DNA from: Fidelibacterota bacterium
GTDB taxonomy: Bacteria > Fidelibacterota > Marinisomatia > SCGC-AAA003-L08 > TS1B11
Reading direction: 5' to 3'
NCBI GenBank assembly: GCA_022574435.1
Contig: JACZSB010000001.1
Span: 1-39,098, forward strand
Length of the DNA stretch: 39,098 nucleotides
In this document: piece after piece, positions 24,358 to 33,398 of the stretch
Layout of the letters: each line of letters begins with the position of its first letter
Numbering within the stretch: position 1 is the stretch's first letter
The notes under the pieces: generated by a model
Databases searched by the model: none
Told to the model about the DNA's origin: nothing
The model's input: only the letters and a program-made list of their open reading frames with translations
Made by a program: the position numbers and the translations under genes

Positions 24358-25218
24358 ATGATCTATTGGTTCATTCGTGGTCTGGCCGGAGTATTACGGC
24401 TGCTGCCCCGTTCCTGGGCCCTGGCTTTTGGCAGGGCGCTGGCAATGACTTTGTATTTGGTTTTTCCCCTCAGGCAAGCCGAGGCTAGAAGAAACATAGC
24501 CCGGGCTTTCCCGGAATTGTCCACCAGCCGGCGGCGAGCCATCCTGCGCGGCACATACCGGCATTTCTGCCAGGCGCTCATCGATTTTATCCGGATGCCG
24601 GGGTATTCCGTTGAACGGCTGCCCCAATTAGTGCATCTTGATGAGGACCGCATTGGGGCAGTGCGGGAGTCCGGCCAAGGGCTGGTGCTGGTCACGGGGC
24701 ATCTGGGCAACTGGGAGGTCGCCAACCTTATTTTGGGACGATTGGGATACCCGCTATCGGGTGTGGTGGTTGCCCAGCGCGGCTCCGGAGGACGCTTTAT
24801 CGATGAGGTTCGCCATGATACCGGCGCCGAATTTATCACCCGCAAAACATCGACTCGGACCATGCTGCGGCTGCTCAAGGCGGGGCGTTTCCTGGGGCTG
24901 GTGGCTGATCAGGATGCCCGCCAACGTGGGGTGTGGGTCGATTTTTTCGGGCAGCTCTCCTCCCGGCCGCGGGGCGGGGCCGTATTCAGCATCCAGATGG
25001 AGGTACCGATCTATTTTGCGACCTGCATAATGGACGCCGACCGGCATTATCACGTCGAATTCAAGGCCATTGACAGCAGCAACCTGCCGGCGGATAAGGC
25101 CGCTGCGGTGCAGGAGCTGACCCAACGCTACACCACCGAGCTGGAAAAGATGATCCGTCGTTACCCGGAGCAATACTTCTGGTTCCACCGCATGTGGAAG
25201 ACCAAACCACCGGCGTGA
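24358..25218 (+). CDS. lpxL: Lipid A late acyltransferase (LpxL/HtrB family)
   Basis: A 286-residue membrane-associated acyltransferase of the LpxL/LpxM family. The catalytic pair is H115 and E120 in TGHLGNWE. DQDARQRGVWVDFFG and the final PEQYFWFHRMWKTKP are family hallmarks. It should add a secondary acyl chain to Kdo-lipid A, or an analogous glycolipid such as PIM. Export genes follow in the same run: the tsaC-like gene overlaps by one base and an MsbA-type transporter comes next. Confidence 0.88.
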   Translation: MIYWFIRGLAGVLRLLPRSWALAFGRALAMTLYLVFPLRQAEARRNIARAFPELSTSRRRAILRGTYRHFCQALIDFIRMPGYSVERLPQLVHLDEDRIGAVRESGQGLVLVTGHLGNWEVANLILGRLGYPLSGVVVAQRGSGGRFIDEVRHDTGAEFITRKTSTRTMLRLLKAGRFLGLVADQDARQRGVWVDFFGQLSSRPRGGAVFSIQMEVPIYFATCIMDADRHYHVEFKAIDSSNLPADKAAAVQELTQRYTTELEKMIRRYPEQYFWFHRMWKTKPPA

Positions 25219-25808
25219 TGGAAAGTCTACCTCAGGCTCACCCGGACGCCGGCCGTCGATTCTGGCAAACTATAGCGGCGGGGGGTTTGGTGGCCTACCC
25301 CACCGATACGCTGTACGGCTTAGGCGTTGACGCCGGCAATGGCGTTGCCCTGGAACGGTTGGCCCTCCTAAAAGGCCGGCCAGGACCCTTCAGCGTGATG
25401 GTGGGCCGCTATGAGCAACTGACTGAATATGCTTTGATTCCGCCGCAATTAGCGAACAAATTGTCTCGTATGCTACCCGGTCCCTATACCTTTATACTGC
25501 CTGTGCGGGAGCAGGGCACTCTCCCCCCGAGGCTATCCGGCCCTGACGGGCGTATCGGCTTCCGCGTCCCGGACCATCCTTTCCTGCGGGAAGTTTACCG
25601 CTATCAGAGCGGCCTGGTGGTTACCACCAGCGCCAACCGGGCGGGAGAGCCGCCCATCCAAGACCCACAAGCAATCGCCGAACAGTTCTCTGACGCCGTA
25701 GACCTGCTGATCGATGGCGGCAGTTTACCTGATTCCAAAGGTAGCACAATCATTGATCCGGCCGTCTCCCCGTGGCTGATCATCCGGCAAGGTGACGGGC
25801 GGGTTTAG
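25218..25808 (+). CDS. tsaC: Threonylcarbamoyl-AMP synthase (Sua5/YrdC/TsaC family)
   Basis: A 196-residue YrdC-domain protein. The core motifs are VAYPTDTLYGLGVD, LKGRPGPFSVMV with the conserved K-R pair, PGPYTFILPV, and GFRVPDHPFLR; VTTSANRAGEPP binds the nucleotide. It makes threonylcarbamoyl-AMP for the t6A37 modification of ANN-decoding tRNAs. An ATG exists 24 bp upstream in frame, but ATG 25218 overlaps the lpxL stop as TGATG and leaves a normal N-terminus. It is a housekeeping gene inside an envelope operon. Confidence 0.93.
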   Translation: MESLPQAHPDAGRRFWQTIAAGGLVAYPTDTLYGLGVDAGNGVALERLALLKGRPGPFSVMVGRYEQLTEYALIPPQLANKLSRMLPGPYTFILPVREQGTLPPRLSGPDGRIGFRVPDHPFLREVYRYQSGLVVTTSANRAGEPPIQDPQAIAEQFSDAVDLLIDGGSLPDSKGSTIIDPAVSPWLIIRQGDGRV

Positions 25809-25816
25809 AGGAACCA

Positions 25817-27664
25817 GTGAGTAACCTGCGACGCATATCGGGCTACCTTACCAGATACTGGCCCCTGATCACGATTACCTTGGCACTTTCCATGGTATAC
25901 GTGGCGTTGAATGCCCTCTCGCTTTGGATGGTATCATCCCTGGTCAATACCATACTTGTCAGCCCGGAGGATATCCCTGTTACCTCCAGGGATCTCTCCA
26001 CTGCCGGTACGGTCTACGAGCGGCTTCGTTCCTGGACCGCAACGCTGATCCAGCAGAGCACTCCCCTGAAGACCCTGGCCAAATTATGCTGGATTTTACT
26101 GGCGGTGTTCCTTACCAAGAATGTCGCTCTATATATGAAAAATATGGTGGCCGGCATTATGGAGAACCGCTTGATCAGGGACCTGCGAAACGATCTATTC
26201 CAGCATATCCAATCGCTGTCTCTTTCCTATTTCGACAACCAGAACACAGCAGTGATCTCCTCCATAGTGCTCAACGATGTGTCCCAGGTACGCCGGGCCT
26301 TCACAGTGGGTATTCAAAAGGCGGTGGTGGAGCCGGCCAACCTGCTGGTATTTACCACCATGCTATTTATTATCAGCTGGCAGCTCTCGATGATGGCCAT
26401 ACCGTTGATCCCCCTGGCCGCATTGGCCACTACCCGCCTGGGACGCAGCCTGCGCAAGCGGGCCCGGCGGACTGCGGAACAGATTGCCGGTGTAATGAGC
26501 GTTTTACAGGAGAACCTGCGGAGTATCAGGATTGTTAAGACCTTTGTGCGCGAGGCACGCGAGATAGGCCGCTTCAGTCACGAAAACGACCGCTATTATC
26601 ACCTGGTTTTCCGGCGGATCACCGTCAAGAATCTGAATGCCCCTTTAACCGAAATGATTGGGGTCACGGTAGGGATAGCCATATTGTGGGTCGGCGGGCA
26701 ACAGATATTGCTGGGCCGGGGGGTCGGTCCCGATGAATTCATGAGCTTCATTATATTCATGTTTGCCATGGTTCAGCCCTTGCGCAGTTTGAGTAATGTA
26801 AATGCTGATATACAAATAGGGCTGGCTTCAACCGACCGTATTTTCGGCCTGATGGACGTGCCAGCGGGTATCCCCGAGAAAAATAATGCCATTGAAATCA
26901 CCAGTTTTAACCATTCGATCCGATTCGATAATGTCACTTTCAGCTACAGCGGCGATGACAGACCGGCAGTTCACGAGATCAACGTCGAAATAAAACGGGG
27001 CGAGGTAGTAGCCCTAGTAGGGGCCAGTGGTTCGGGCAAATCCACCTTTGTGGACCTGATCCCCCGGCTGTATGACACCACGGCCGGCAGCATATCGTTG
27101 GACGGCCACGACGTACGAGACCTAAAAATTAAAGCGCTGCGTAGACTGATAGGGGTGGTCACCCAAGAGACCCTGCTGTTTGACACCACTGTCAAGGATA
27201 ACATTCTATACGGTGATCCGCTGGCCTCGGACGAGCAGGTGGTGGCGGCCTTAAAAGCGGCCCATGCCTGGGAATTCGTCGATCAATTGCCCCAGGGTAT
27301 GGAAACTGTAATTGGGGAGCAGGGCACGAAACTATCGGGAGGACAACGCCAACGGTTGGCCATCGCCCGGGCCCTGCTGAAGAATCCACCGATCCTGATC
27401 CTCGATGAAGCTACCTCGGCCCTGGACAGTGAATCGGAAAAACGGGTGCAGGATGCCATTGACCGCCTGGTCCAGGATCGGACGGTAATTGTCATCGCTC
27501 ATCGTCTATCTACCATCCAGAGAGCGGATAAAATCCTCGTACTGGATGATGGCCGGCTGGTTGAATCGGGCTCCCACGAGGAGCTGATTGCGCTTAAAGG
27601 GCGCTATCGGAAGCTGCATGAAATGCAGTTTATCGATACCAATACTGAAGACCTGCCCGCATGA
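25817..27664 (+). CDS. msbA: MsbA-type ABC exporter
   Basis: A 615-residue half-transporter: six membrane helices in the first ~330 residues, then an ATPase domain. The ATPase motifs are Walker A GASGSGKST, Q-loop VTQETLLFD, signature LSGGQRQRLAIARA, Walker B ILILDEATSALD and the switch His in VIAHRLST. The extended loop between the first two helices (residues ~45-80) is polar. With lpxL just upstream and glycan genes downstream, flipping lipid A-core or another glycolipid is the most likely role; drug export is the usual alternative. GTG start with AGAGGA upstream. The stop overlaps the next small ORF (ATGA). Confidence 0.88.
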   Translation: MSNLRRISGYLTRYWPLITITLALSMVYVALNALSLWMVSSLVNTILVSPEDIPVTSRDLSTAGTVYERLRSWTATLIQQSTPLKTLAKLCWILLAVFLTKNVALYMKNMVAGIMENRLIRDLRNDLFQHIQSLSLSYFDNQNTAVISSIVLNDVSQVRRAFTVGIQKAVVEPANLLVFTTMLFIISWQLSMMAIPLIPLAALATTRLGRSLRKRARRTAEQIAGVMSVLQENLRSIRIVKTFVREAREIGRFSHENDRYYHLVFRRITVKNLNAPLTEMIGVTVGIAILWVGGQQILLGRGVGPDEFMSFIIFMFAMVQPLRSLSNVNADIQIGLASTDRIFGLMDVPAGIPEKNNAIEITSFNHSIRFDNVTFSYSGDDRPAVHEINVEIKRGEVVALVGASGSGKSTFVDLIPRLYDTTAGSISLDGHDVRDLKIKALRRLIGVVTQETLLFDTTVKDNILYGDPLASDEQVVAALKAAHAWEFVDQLPQGMETVIGEQGTKLSGGQRQRLAIARALLKNPPILILDEATSALDSESEKRVQDAIDRLVQDRTVIVIAHRLSTIQRADKILVLDDGRLVESGSHEELIALKGRYRKLHEMQFIDTNTEDLPA

Positions 27665-27834
27665 CCTACGACCAACGCCTAGTGGGCGGCGGCAGGGAGG
27701 CGATCTACTGCGCGCCCGAACATTACCCCGGGCACGACCTTTTCGTGAAACTGGCCAAGCTCAAGAATACCCTACGGCATCTGATGGGGGAGACTCTAAT
27801 CACCCACCTGGGCCTGGATAACTACGAGGACTAA
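27661..27834 (+). CDS. 57-residue protein between msbA and the cytidylyltransferase gene
   Basis: An ATG overlapping the msbA stop by 4 bp (ATGA) opens a 58-codon frame ending TAA at 27832-27834; the next gene begins 5 bp later. The product starts MTYDQRLVGGGREAIYC, has a basic middle (FVKLAKLKNTLRHLMGE) and ends with an acidic LDNYED. No membrane helix, cysteine pair or known motif is visible. The tight fit on both sides supports a real gene. Its codons are GC-rich, like those of msbA. Function unknown; a small accessory factor of the exporter or of the next enzyme is a positional guess. Confidence 0.6.
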   Translation: MTYDQRLVGGGREAIYCAPEHYPGHDLFVKLAKLKNTLRHLMGETLITHLGLDNYED

Positions 27835-27839
27835 TTTTC

Positions 27840-28589
27840 TTGAAATTGGTAATCATAGCCGCTGGTGAAGGCTTGCGCATCAGGTCGGTCAGCTCAGCAG
27901 TCAATAAGACCCTGCTGCAGGTCGGCGGCCGGCGCATTCTGGATTACCTCCTGGACAGTGCCATTCTGTCCGGTCTCCATGGGTGCATAGTAGTAACCGG
28001 TTATCAAAGCCAGGCAATCGAAGAGTACCTGGCCGGCCTTGACATCGAGCTCGAGCTGGAAACGGTCTATAATCCCCAATGGCAACAGCCTAACGGCATC
28101 AGCGTTCTAGCGGCCAAACCGTTGATTGAGCCGGGGGAGGATTTTCTGGTCTCCATGAGCGACCATCTATATGATCCGGCGTTACTGGCAAAAATCCAAA
28201 GTAGTGGCCTCGAACATACAGTTGCCAATGTGGGCCTGGATTTCCATATCGACGGCATCTTCGATCTGGACGATGGCATGAAGGTATCGGTGGATCCCGC
28301 CAATCGCCGGCTGATCACCGGCATGTCCAAAAAGCTGTCCAGGTATGATGCCATCGATTGCGGGGTGTTCAAGTGTCGCTACGAGTTCTTTGATGTACTG
28401 GATGAAGCTCAAAAAAACTACTCGGGCTCGCTGTCCGACAGCTGCAACCTGCTGATCCCGGAGCAGAAAATGGGCGGAGTCGATATCGACAAAGGGTTCT
28501 GGATCGACATTGACACTCCCGAGTCTTTAGAGCATTGCCGCCGGTTGGCCGATAGCCGGCCTGGATGGCTGGTAGCGGGCCATGCTTGA
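27840..28589 (+). CDS. Nucleotidyltransferase, inositol-1-phosphate cytidylyltransferase-like
   Basis: A 249-residue sugar-nucleotide-type nucleotidyltransferase. The NTP loop is AAGEGLRIR (7-15) with K23. NPQWQQPNGISVL, SDHLYDP (D108 metal ligand), FDLDDGMKV, YDAIDCGVFKC and FWIDIDTPESL (D223, D225) follow in order. This series resembles the cytidylyltransferase domain of inositol-phosphate CTP transferases more than UDP- or dTDP-sugar enzymes. The fused CDP-alcohol transferase domain seen in di-myo-inositol phosphate producers is absent. A LicC-like phosphocholine or other CDP-alcohol activity is the alternative. TTG start 5 bp after the small ORF; overlaps the next gene by 8 bp. The product would feed the TagF-like transferases that follow. 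Confidence 0.7.
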   Translation: MKLVIIAAGEGLRIRSVSSAVNKTLLQVGGRRILDYLLDSAILSGLHGCIVVTGYQSQAIEEYLAGLDIELELETVYNPQWQQPNGISVLAAKPLIEPGEDFLVSMSDHLYDPALLAKIQSSGLEHTVANVGLDFHIDGIFDLDDGMKVSVDPANRRLITGMSKKLSRYDAIDCGVFKCRYEFFDVLDEAQKNYSGSLSDSCNLLIPEQKMGGVDIDKGFWIDIDTPESLEHCRRLADSRPGWLVAGHA

Positions 28590-29685
28590 TCCCCTGCTCC
28601 GCCAACCTCCAAATGCCCCGGCTTTGCCGATCTATTTCCTGGCCAACCAAGTCTACCAGTTTTCGTATGCCAAGCCGATCTATGAACGGACCGGCGGAAT
28701 CTTTATCGTCCCCAAGCTAAAGAAACTGCTGCTCTTTAAGACAAAGTTGCGTAATACAAACGCCTTCCCCGGCGTGAAGACTTTTCTGAACACGCCTAAA
28801 CTGCTGTACCGGGATATCAAGAGTCTGGGGGACTTTAACGGTATCATCATCTCCCAGTCGGCCACCCGCATTATTCGGGATCGGGCCAAGAGCATCACTA
28901 TCTTCATGGGACACGGCACCGGCGACCGTAAATATGGTGATAATGCCAAGGTGCTGGAGAGCTACGATTATCATTTCATTTCAGGCCCTAAACACGAAGC
29001 GAAGCTCAAAGATGCAGGCCTGAGTATACCTGAGGAGCGCCTGATCCGGATCGGGAATCCCCGCTTTGATGCCTATATCAACGGAGAAATTGATCGGGAA
29101 GCCTGCCTGGATCATCTGGGCGTGATTGACCGGTCGCGCCCAACGATTCTCTTCGCCCCGACCTGGCAAAGCGGCCATGTTAACCTTTTCAGATTTGTAT
29201 TCCGGTTCGGCCGGGAACTAAGTAAGCATTATAATCTCATTATCCGGCCCCATCATTTTGAAATGAAATACCTGCCGCTGGTAAGGGGCTGGGCCATGGC
29301 CAAGGGCCTCAAACACGTGTACTATTCCAATCCCAACGATCTCGTGCACCAGGATACCTTCACGATTTTTGCCTGTTCCGATATTATGATCAGTGATGTT
29401 TCATCCATCCTTTACGAATTCCTGGTTACGCGCAAGCCGATCATCCTGACCACGCATACATATGATGATCTCCATAATATGCCCGAGGAAATGAATGTGG
29501 CCAGTGTTTCGGAACTCTATGATGGCTCACCCGGCACGGATATCGCTCAAATGGTGGCCGATAACCTGGCCAGAAGCGATAACCTGGAAAGATATGAAGG
29601 CCTGCTGGAGAACTGTTTTTACTTCAATGATGGCCGCAACACCGACCGGGCGGTGGATTTTCTCACCAGGCTTGATCACAGATGA
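28582..29685 (+). CDS. CDP-glycerol glycerophosphotransferase-like protein 1
   Basis: A 367-residue protein with the Glyphos_transf/TagF-B pattern: H111 in FMGHGTGDRKYG, RIGNPRFD, ILFAPTWQSG, H224-H225 in IIRPHHFE, and SDVSSILYEF (271-280) followed by KPIILT. In the family these His, Asp and Ser residues bind the CDP-alcohol and transfer a polyol phosphate to a membrane-bound acceptor. It overlaps the cytidylyltransferase gene by 8 bp, which links it to that product. The donor alcohol is not known; glycerol, ribitol and inositol phosphates are all open. It could act as a peripheral membrane enzyme, since no transmembrane helix is visible. Confidence 0.8.
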   Translation: MLDPLLRQPPNAPALPIYFLANQVYQFSYAKPIYERTGGIFIVPKLKKLLLFKTKLRNTNAFPGVKTFLNTPKLLYRDIKSLGDFNGIIISQSATRIIRDRAKSITIFMGHGTGDRKYGDNAKVLESYDYHFISGPKHEAKLKDAGLSIPEERLIRIGNPRFDAYINGEIDREACLDHLGVIDRSRPTILFAPTWQSGHVNLFRFVFRFGRELSKHYNLIIRPHHFEMKYLPLVRGWAMAKGLKHVYYSNPNDLVHQDTFTIFACSDIMISDVSSILYEFLVTRKPIILTTHTYDDLHNMPEEMNVASVSELYDGSPGTDIAQMVADNLARSDNLERYEGLLENCFYFNDGRNTDRAVDFLTRLDHR

Positions 29686-29833
29686 ATCATTCCCGGGTCC
29701 AAGCTGCCGGCCCCTTATCACACAATCCTGTGGCCCAGGTAATTGACCGGAGTTAAAATGAAGACCGATCACAATGGCTTAGCGGGGGTTAAGTTTATCG
29801 CTGATCTGATCTAACGGAATAGTTCACAATGTT
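29686..29833. other. Intergenic gap with an 18-residue ORF
   Basis: The gap contains one short frame, ATG 29758 to TAA 29814, encoding 18 residues (MKTDHNGLAGVKFIADLI). A GGAG lies 5 bp upstream, better than the ribosome-binding site of the glycosyltransferase gene that follows 19 bp later. It could be a leader peptide or chance. No terminator or consensus promoter is obvious. Confidence 0.35.
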
Positions 29834-30781
29834 ATGGCTAAAATCTCACTAACTGTTGTACATTATAGTGCCCACGATCCGCGAACAACGGTCGGCGGTG
29901 TGCAAACGTTCGCCCGGAATCTCACACTGTTATTTGAAGAGGTACAGTTTGCGACCCCGCAGGACTGTGATTTTGACCTGATCGTGAAGCATAATATACC
30001 GGTTATTTGCGACAATCAACATGTTGTCGATTGGCCAAAGGGTCACCCCGTAATTGGTTTCCAGCATGGGGTCGGGGCAGTCAAGTTCAATGTCACGCGT
30101 TCACGTGGCCACCGGCGGCTAGCCCGAGCGCAACGGCGCGCGGCTAAAAGGCAAAATACCCTGTGGGTCGCAAATGCCGAGTGGGTCGCAACAGCCTTTG
30201 GACGACTATACGGCAACCGCGTTGATCACGTTATCTATTATCCCGTTGATCTGGCCCGTTTTGACGCGAAACTGGACGGCAAGGGGTCGCGGCTCATCCT
30301 GCACGATGCACGGACGAAACATAAGGGCCAAGCCCTAATCGAACGGCTCAAAAAGGGATTCCCGCAATGGCAGTTTGAAGCGCTGGATTGCAAGCCGGAT
30401 CTGGTGCCGGATCGTATGCGGCACGCTCGAGCATTCATTCACCTGAGTCGCTACGAAGGCAACAGCCTCGTATGTAATGAGGCCATGGCGATGAACCTCC
30501 CCTGCATGTTCACGGCAGTGGGCCTGATGCAGGACCGCAATCGACCGACCGACGTATATCTTGTGGACCCGGAAAAGATTTATGGAAGCCGCGGATCCTT
30601 GGTCAAAGAGGTCGGCACATTTTTGGAGTCATTGGACAGCCGGATCTACAACCCACGGGAATGGATTTTAGCTAACGCGACGCCGGATATCAGCCTTGAC
30701 GCTTGGAACCGTGTTATGACTCATTTCCAGCAGATGTCGGGTTGGAATCTAGGGATGATGCCTATCGGCGAAGCATCCTGA
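29834..30781 (+). CDS. Glycosyltransferase, GT4-like
   Basis: A 315-residue glycosyltransferase. The C-terminal half has the GT-B donor-site pattern: FIHLSRYEGNSLVCNEAMAM contains the E-x7-E motif, preceded by SRLILHDARTKHKG. The N-terminal acceptor domain begins VVHYSAHDPRTTVGGVQTFA and is shorter than usual (family members are commonly 350-400 residues), with HGVGAVKFNV in its middle. It likely adds a sugar to the surface glycan built by this cluster. Sugar and linkage are unknown. No Shine-Dalgarno is visible, and an out-of-frame ATG 5 bp upstream leaves the start slightly uncertain. Confidence 0.75.
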   Translation: MAKISLTVVHYSAHDPRTTVGGVQTFARNLTLLFEEVQFATPQDCDFDLIVKHNIPVICDNQHVVDWPKGHPVIGFQHGVGAVKFNVTRSRGHRRLARAQRRAAKRQNTLWVANAEWVATAFGRLYGNRVDHVIYYPVDLARFDAKLDGKGSRLILHDARTKHKGQALIERLKKGFPQWQFEALDCKPDLVPDRMRHARAFIHLSRYEGNSLVCNEAMAMNLPCMFTAVGLMQDRNRPTDVYLVDPEKIYGSRGSLVKEVGTFLESLDSRIYNPREWILANATPDISLDAWNRVMTHFQQMSGWNLGMMPIGEAS

Positions 30782-31154
30782 TTGCACAGAGTCGCCTCTG
30801 ATCGTGGTCATCGAGGTAACAGGCACGCCACCTCACTTGCAGTGTGCTAAGAGGTTGGCATTTGAGGCCGCCGGGCTGGCCGGAGAACCTTTCCGGACCG
30901 CCTCAGGATGCGAATCCGTGAACCAACCGGCGAATGCAGAAGGACCCCTGATAGCGCTTCCATTGCCTTCGATTGCAAGAATAACGACCGTGCACCTTAA
31001 GTGATCATTACGCCATTGAGCCATGCGTGCCTGAGTAGTCAGTACCACCGGTCTCCAATGGCAATTGCCGGGGGTTATCTATTGCAGAACTGTATTCCAG
31101 CCGTCTTAGTGTAATTTTATTGCGAGAGTTTCTTCAAACAGCCTTGATGCGCCC
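30782..31154. other. 373-bp gene-free stretch
   Basis: No convincing gene, tRNA or terminator. Frames of 66 codons (plus) and 71 codons (minus) are open in the middle but lack ribosome-binding sites and resemble no protein. The last 60 bp before the GT2 gene are AT-rich and might hold a promoter, though no clear -35/-10 pair stands out. The stretch may be the remains of a lost gene between two glycosyltransferases. Confidence 0.4.
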
Positions 31155-32195
31155 ATGAACCAGTCGTTGACCCACCCTTTTCTTTCGATCCTGATTCGTT
31201 CATACAACCGTTTACCGTCTGTTCTGGAAATCATCGACGTTTGCCTGGCCCAGGATTATGATCACTATGAAATCGTGGTTATGGATCAGAGCGATGAGGC
31301 TCACTGGGAGCAAACTAAGGCCGTCTTTGCCCGGCACGCCGGCCGGGTCCGTGTAATCCGGGCCAGGCCGTTGGGCTCAGCCATGGCGAAAAACCTGGGA
31401 GTGCATTATTGCAAAGGCGACATTGTGCTGTTTATGGATGACGATGACTTGCCATTGGGCACCGGATGGATCTCGGCCCACGCCCGTTGCTACGTGGATC
31501 CGCTATGTATTGGAGTGTCCGGCCGGATAGTCAAAAAACTGGATGAGCCCAACCAATACCGCAATAGGAAGCGCGCCTATCAACGGTGCCTGACCTATTC
31601 ATTTTACAAAAGAGGCCGTGATTTCACCGGGATAGATCAGGTTAAGAAACCGGTTGAATGGCTCCATGGAATGAATTCTTCCATTCGCCGCTCATATATT
31701 CTGGAAATCGGCGGCTGGTATCCACATGTGACCTACTTCGATGAGCATTCATTCAACTTCAAACTCCGCAAGGCCCTGAAGCCTGGTGAATACCTAGTCT
31801 TCGACCCAACGCCTCAAGCCAAACGTCGCTATAATATTCCGGGCGGTCTTGATAAAAGGAACACTAGTTTTAACAGTTTTCTAAAAAGCCAAATGAAATA
31901 TTATCATTGGGTAGTGGCACATCATTTTCCATTTAGATTTTTCCTACTATATCCATTCGTATTATTGGATTCTTTCATTTATTCCGCCCGGTGGCTCCGC
32001 AAGCATTCCCGATATTCCGATAAAATATGGATGCCCTTGTTAGGCACACAAGCCGGCCAATACGTTATTATTATTACCGGCTTCATCATACTACCGCTAT
32101 TGGCCCTTCGGTACCTAATCTCTCCCCGTCCCCAATGGGATGGAAACGTTGAAAATATCGGGGAAGAGATTGATCTAAATGCATTGAAAGTGTGA
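31155..32195 (+). CDS. Glycosyltransferase family 2, membrane-associated
   Basis: A 346-residue GT-A enzyme. The N-terminal fold shows LSILIRSYNRLPSV, the EIVVMDQSD nucleotide site, and the metal-binding DDDD in VLFMDDDDLPLGTGW. GMNSSIRRSYILEIGGW and the FDEHSF acceptor-side acidic motif follow near residues 175-200. The C-terminal ~100 residues are aromatic and basic with at least one membrane helix (YVIIITGFIILPLLAL). It transfers a sugar, probably to a lipid-linked acceptor. The gene is noticeably AT-richer than the housekeeping genes, as is common for surface-glycan loci. Confidence 0.85.
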   Translation: MNQSLTHPFLSILIRSYNRLPSVLEIIDVCLAQDYDHYEIVVMDQSDEAHWEQTKAVFARHAGRVRVIRARPLGSAMAKNLGVHYCKGDIVLFMDDDDLPLGTGWISAHARCYVDPLCIGVSGRIVKKLDEPNQYRNRKRAYQRCLTYSFYKRGRDFTGIDQVKKPVEWLHGMNSSIRRSYILEIGGWYPHVTYFDEHSFNFKLRKALKPGEYLVFDPTPQAKRRYNIPGGLDKRNTSFNSFLKSQMKYYHWVVAHHFPFRFFLLYPFVLLDSFIYSARWLRKHSRYSDKIWMPLLGTQAGQYVIIITGFIILPLLALRYLISPRPQWDGNVENIGEEIDLNALKV

Positions 32196-32265
32196 TGAAA
32201 AAAATCTGGTTAATTAGCGGAATAATAATGCGTCAGCTGATATTAACGGCAACGGTGGCCCACGT

Positions 32266-33393
32266 GTGATCAAGATTCTTTTCAGATTGGACTTCATTTA
32301 TCACAAGGCAGCGATAGAGCCCCTCGTGGAGGAATTTCGTAATGACCGGCGATTTGAAGTAGCTTTGGAAGTAGGTCGAGATCCAAGGAAAATTCTAGGC
32401 CTGTTTACAGTATCACAACGAGCCAAAATGCTGCGCATCCTAGATGCGGATGACATCCGGGTGGCGGACGAGTATGAGCATTTCGATGTCGTCGTAGTGG
32501 GAGACACAATCAAGGATGCGGAGAAATACGGACGAACCTTACTTTGCCTGGTTAACCACGGAACAGGAATCAAGAATGTAATTTATCGGCGGCTAAAGGC
32601 AGACCGGGCCACCAAATACATGTTGTTCGTGGAAGGTGACTACCGGATTGACATGCTGCATAAAACCGGGGCACTGGGAAATAACGAGGTCTATAAAATA
32701 GGGCTGCCTAAAATTGATCCTTATTTCAACAATAGCTTTTCCCGTGAAAAGATTTTACACGGGTATGGCCTGAACCCGGACTTAAAAACTGTGCTGTTCG
32801 CCCCCACCTATAAGCCGACCTGCATTCAATATGTGAAAGATCATATCTTTACTGAAACGGCCGGATATAACTTGATCATCAAGCTGCACCACTATAGCTG
32901 GATGGGACACTATGCCTCACACAGGCACCATCGCATTTTCGAAAAACGCGTGCCCAAATTTGATCATGCGGTCCTGATACCGGCCAATGACTATAATATC
33001 CTTCCGCTCATGTCGGTTGCCGATACCTTGATCAGTGAGGCCTCCAGCACAGTTTTTGATTTTTTGGCCCTGGAGAAATTCGGTATTATTTACAATCTTG
33101 ACTATGACCGTCTCAAACACTCCGATGGTGAGCATATCCTATCGTTGGATAATCGTGAATTTCTCCGGGACGCTTTTATGCACATCAATTCGCCTGACGA
33201 AATCGGAGCAGCTATTCGGCAAGCTTTGCATCCTACAAAAAAAATGAAGCAGGCGGCAGCAGAGTACCGACAATACTTCTTCCATGAACTGGATGGGAAA
33301 GCCTCCGGCAGGTTTAAAAAAATTGTGGAGCAGCTGTTGCTGGAAGGCAACCATCTCAACGAGCCGCATGCCAATGTGACAGTCCGCCGGTAA
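32266..33393 (+). CDS. CDP-glycerol glycerophosphotransferase-like protein 2
   Basis: A 375-residue member of the same family as the proteins at 28582 and 33399, but strongly diverged. Landmarks are H98 in CLVNHGTGIKN, KIGLPKIDPYF, VLFAPTYKPT, H208-H209 in IIKLHHYSW, and SEASSTVFDF (257-266). These correspond one-to-one with the family's donor and catalytic sites, so the enzyme looks functional. GTG start at 32266. AT-richer than average. Different acceptors in a growing chain, such as primer against polymer, would explain several paralogues, but this is inference. Confidence 0.8.
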   Translation: MIKILFRLDFIYHKAAIEPLVEEFRNDRRFEVALEVGRDPRKILGLFTVSQRAKMLRILDADDIRVADEYEHFDVVVVGDTIKDAEKYGRTLLCLVNHGTGIKNVIYRRLKADRATKYMLFVEGDYRIDMLHKTGALGNNEVYKIGLPKIDPYFNNSFSREKILHGYGLNPDLKTVLFAPTYKPTCIQYVKDHIFTETAGYNLIIKLHHYSWMGHYASHRHHRIFEKRVPKFDHAVLIPANDYNILPLMSVADTLISEASSTVFDFLALEKFGIIYNLDYDRLKHSDGEHILSLDNREFLRDAFMHINSPDEIGAAIRQALHPTKKMKQAAAEYRQYFFHELDGKASGRFKKIVEQLLLEGNHLNEPHANVTVRR

Positions 33394-33398
33394 TATCC

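Noticed and set aside
30804-31048. Frames of 66 and 71 codons between the GT4 and GT2 genes
   Set aside because: No ribosome-binding site, no recognisable pattern, and the two overlap on opposite strands.
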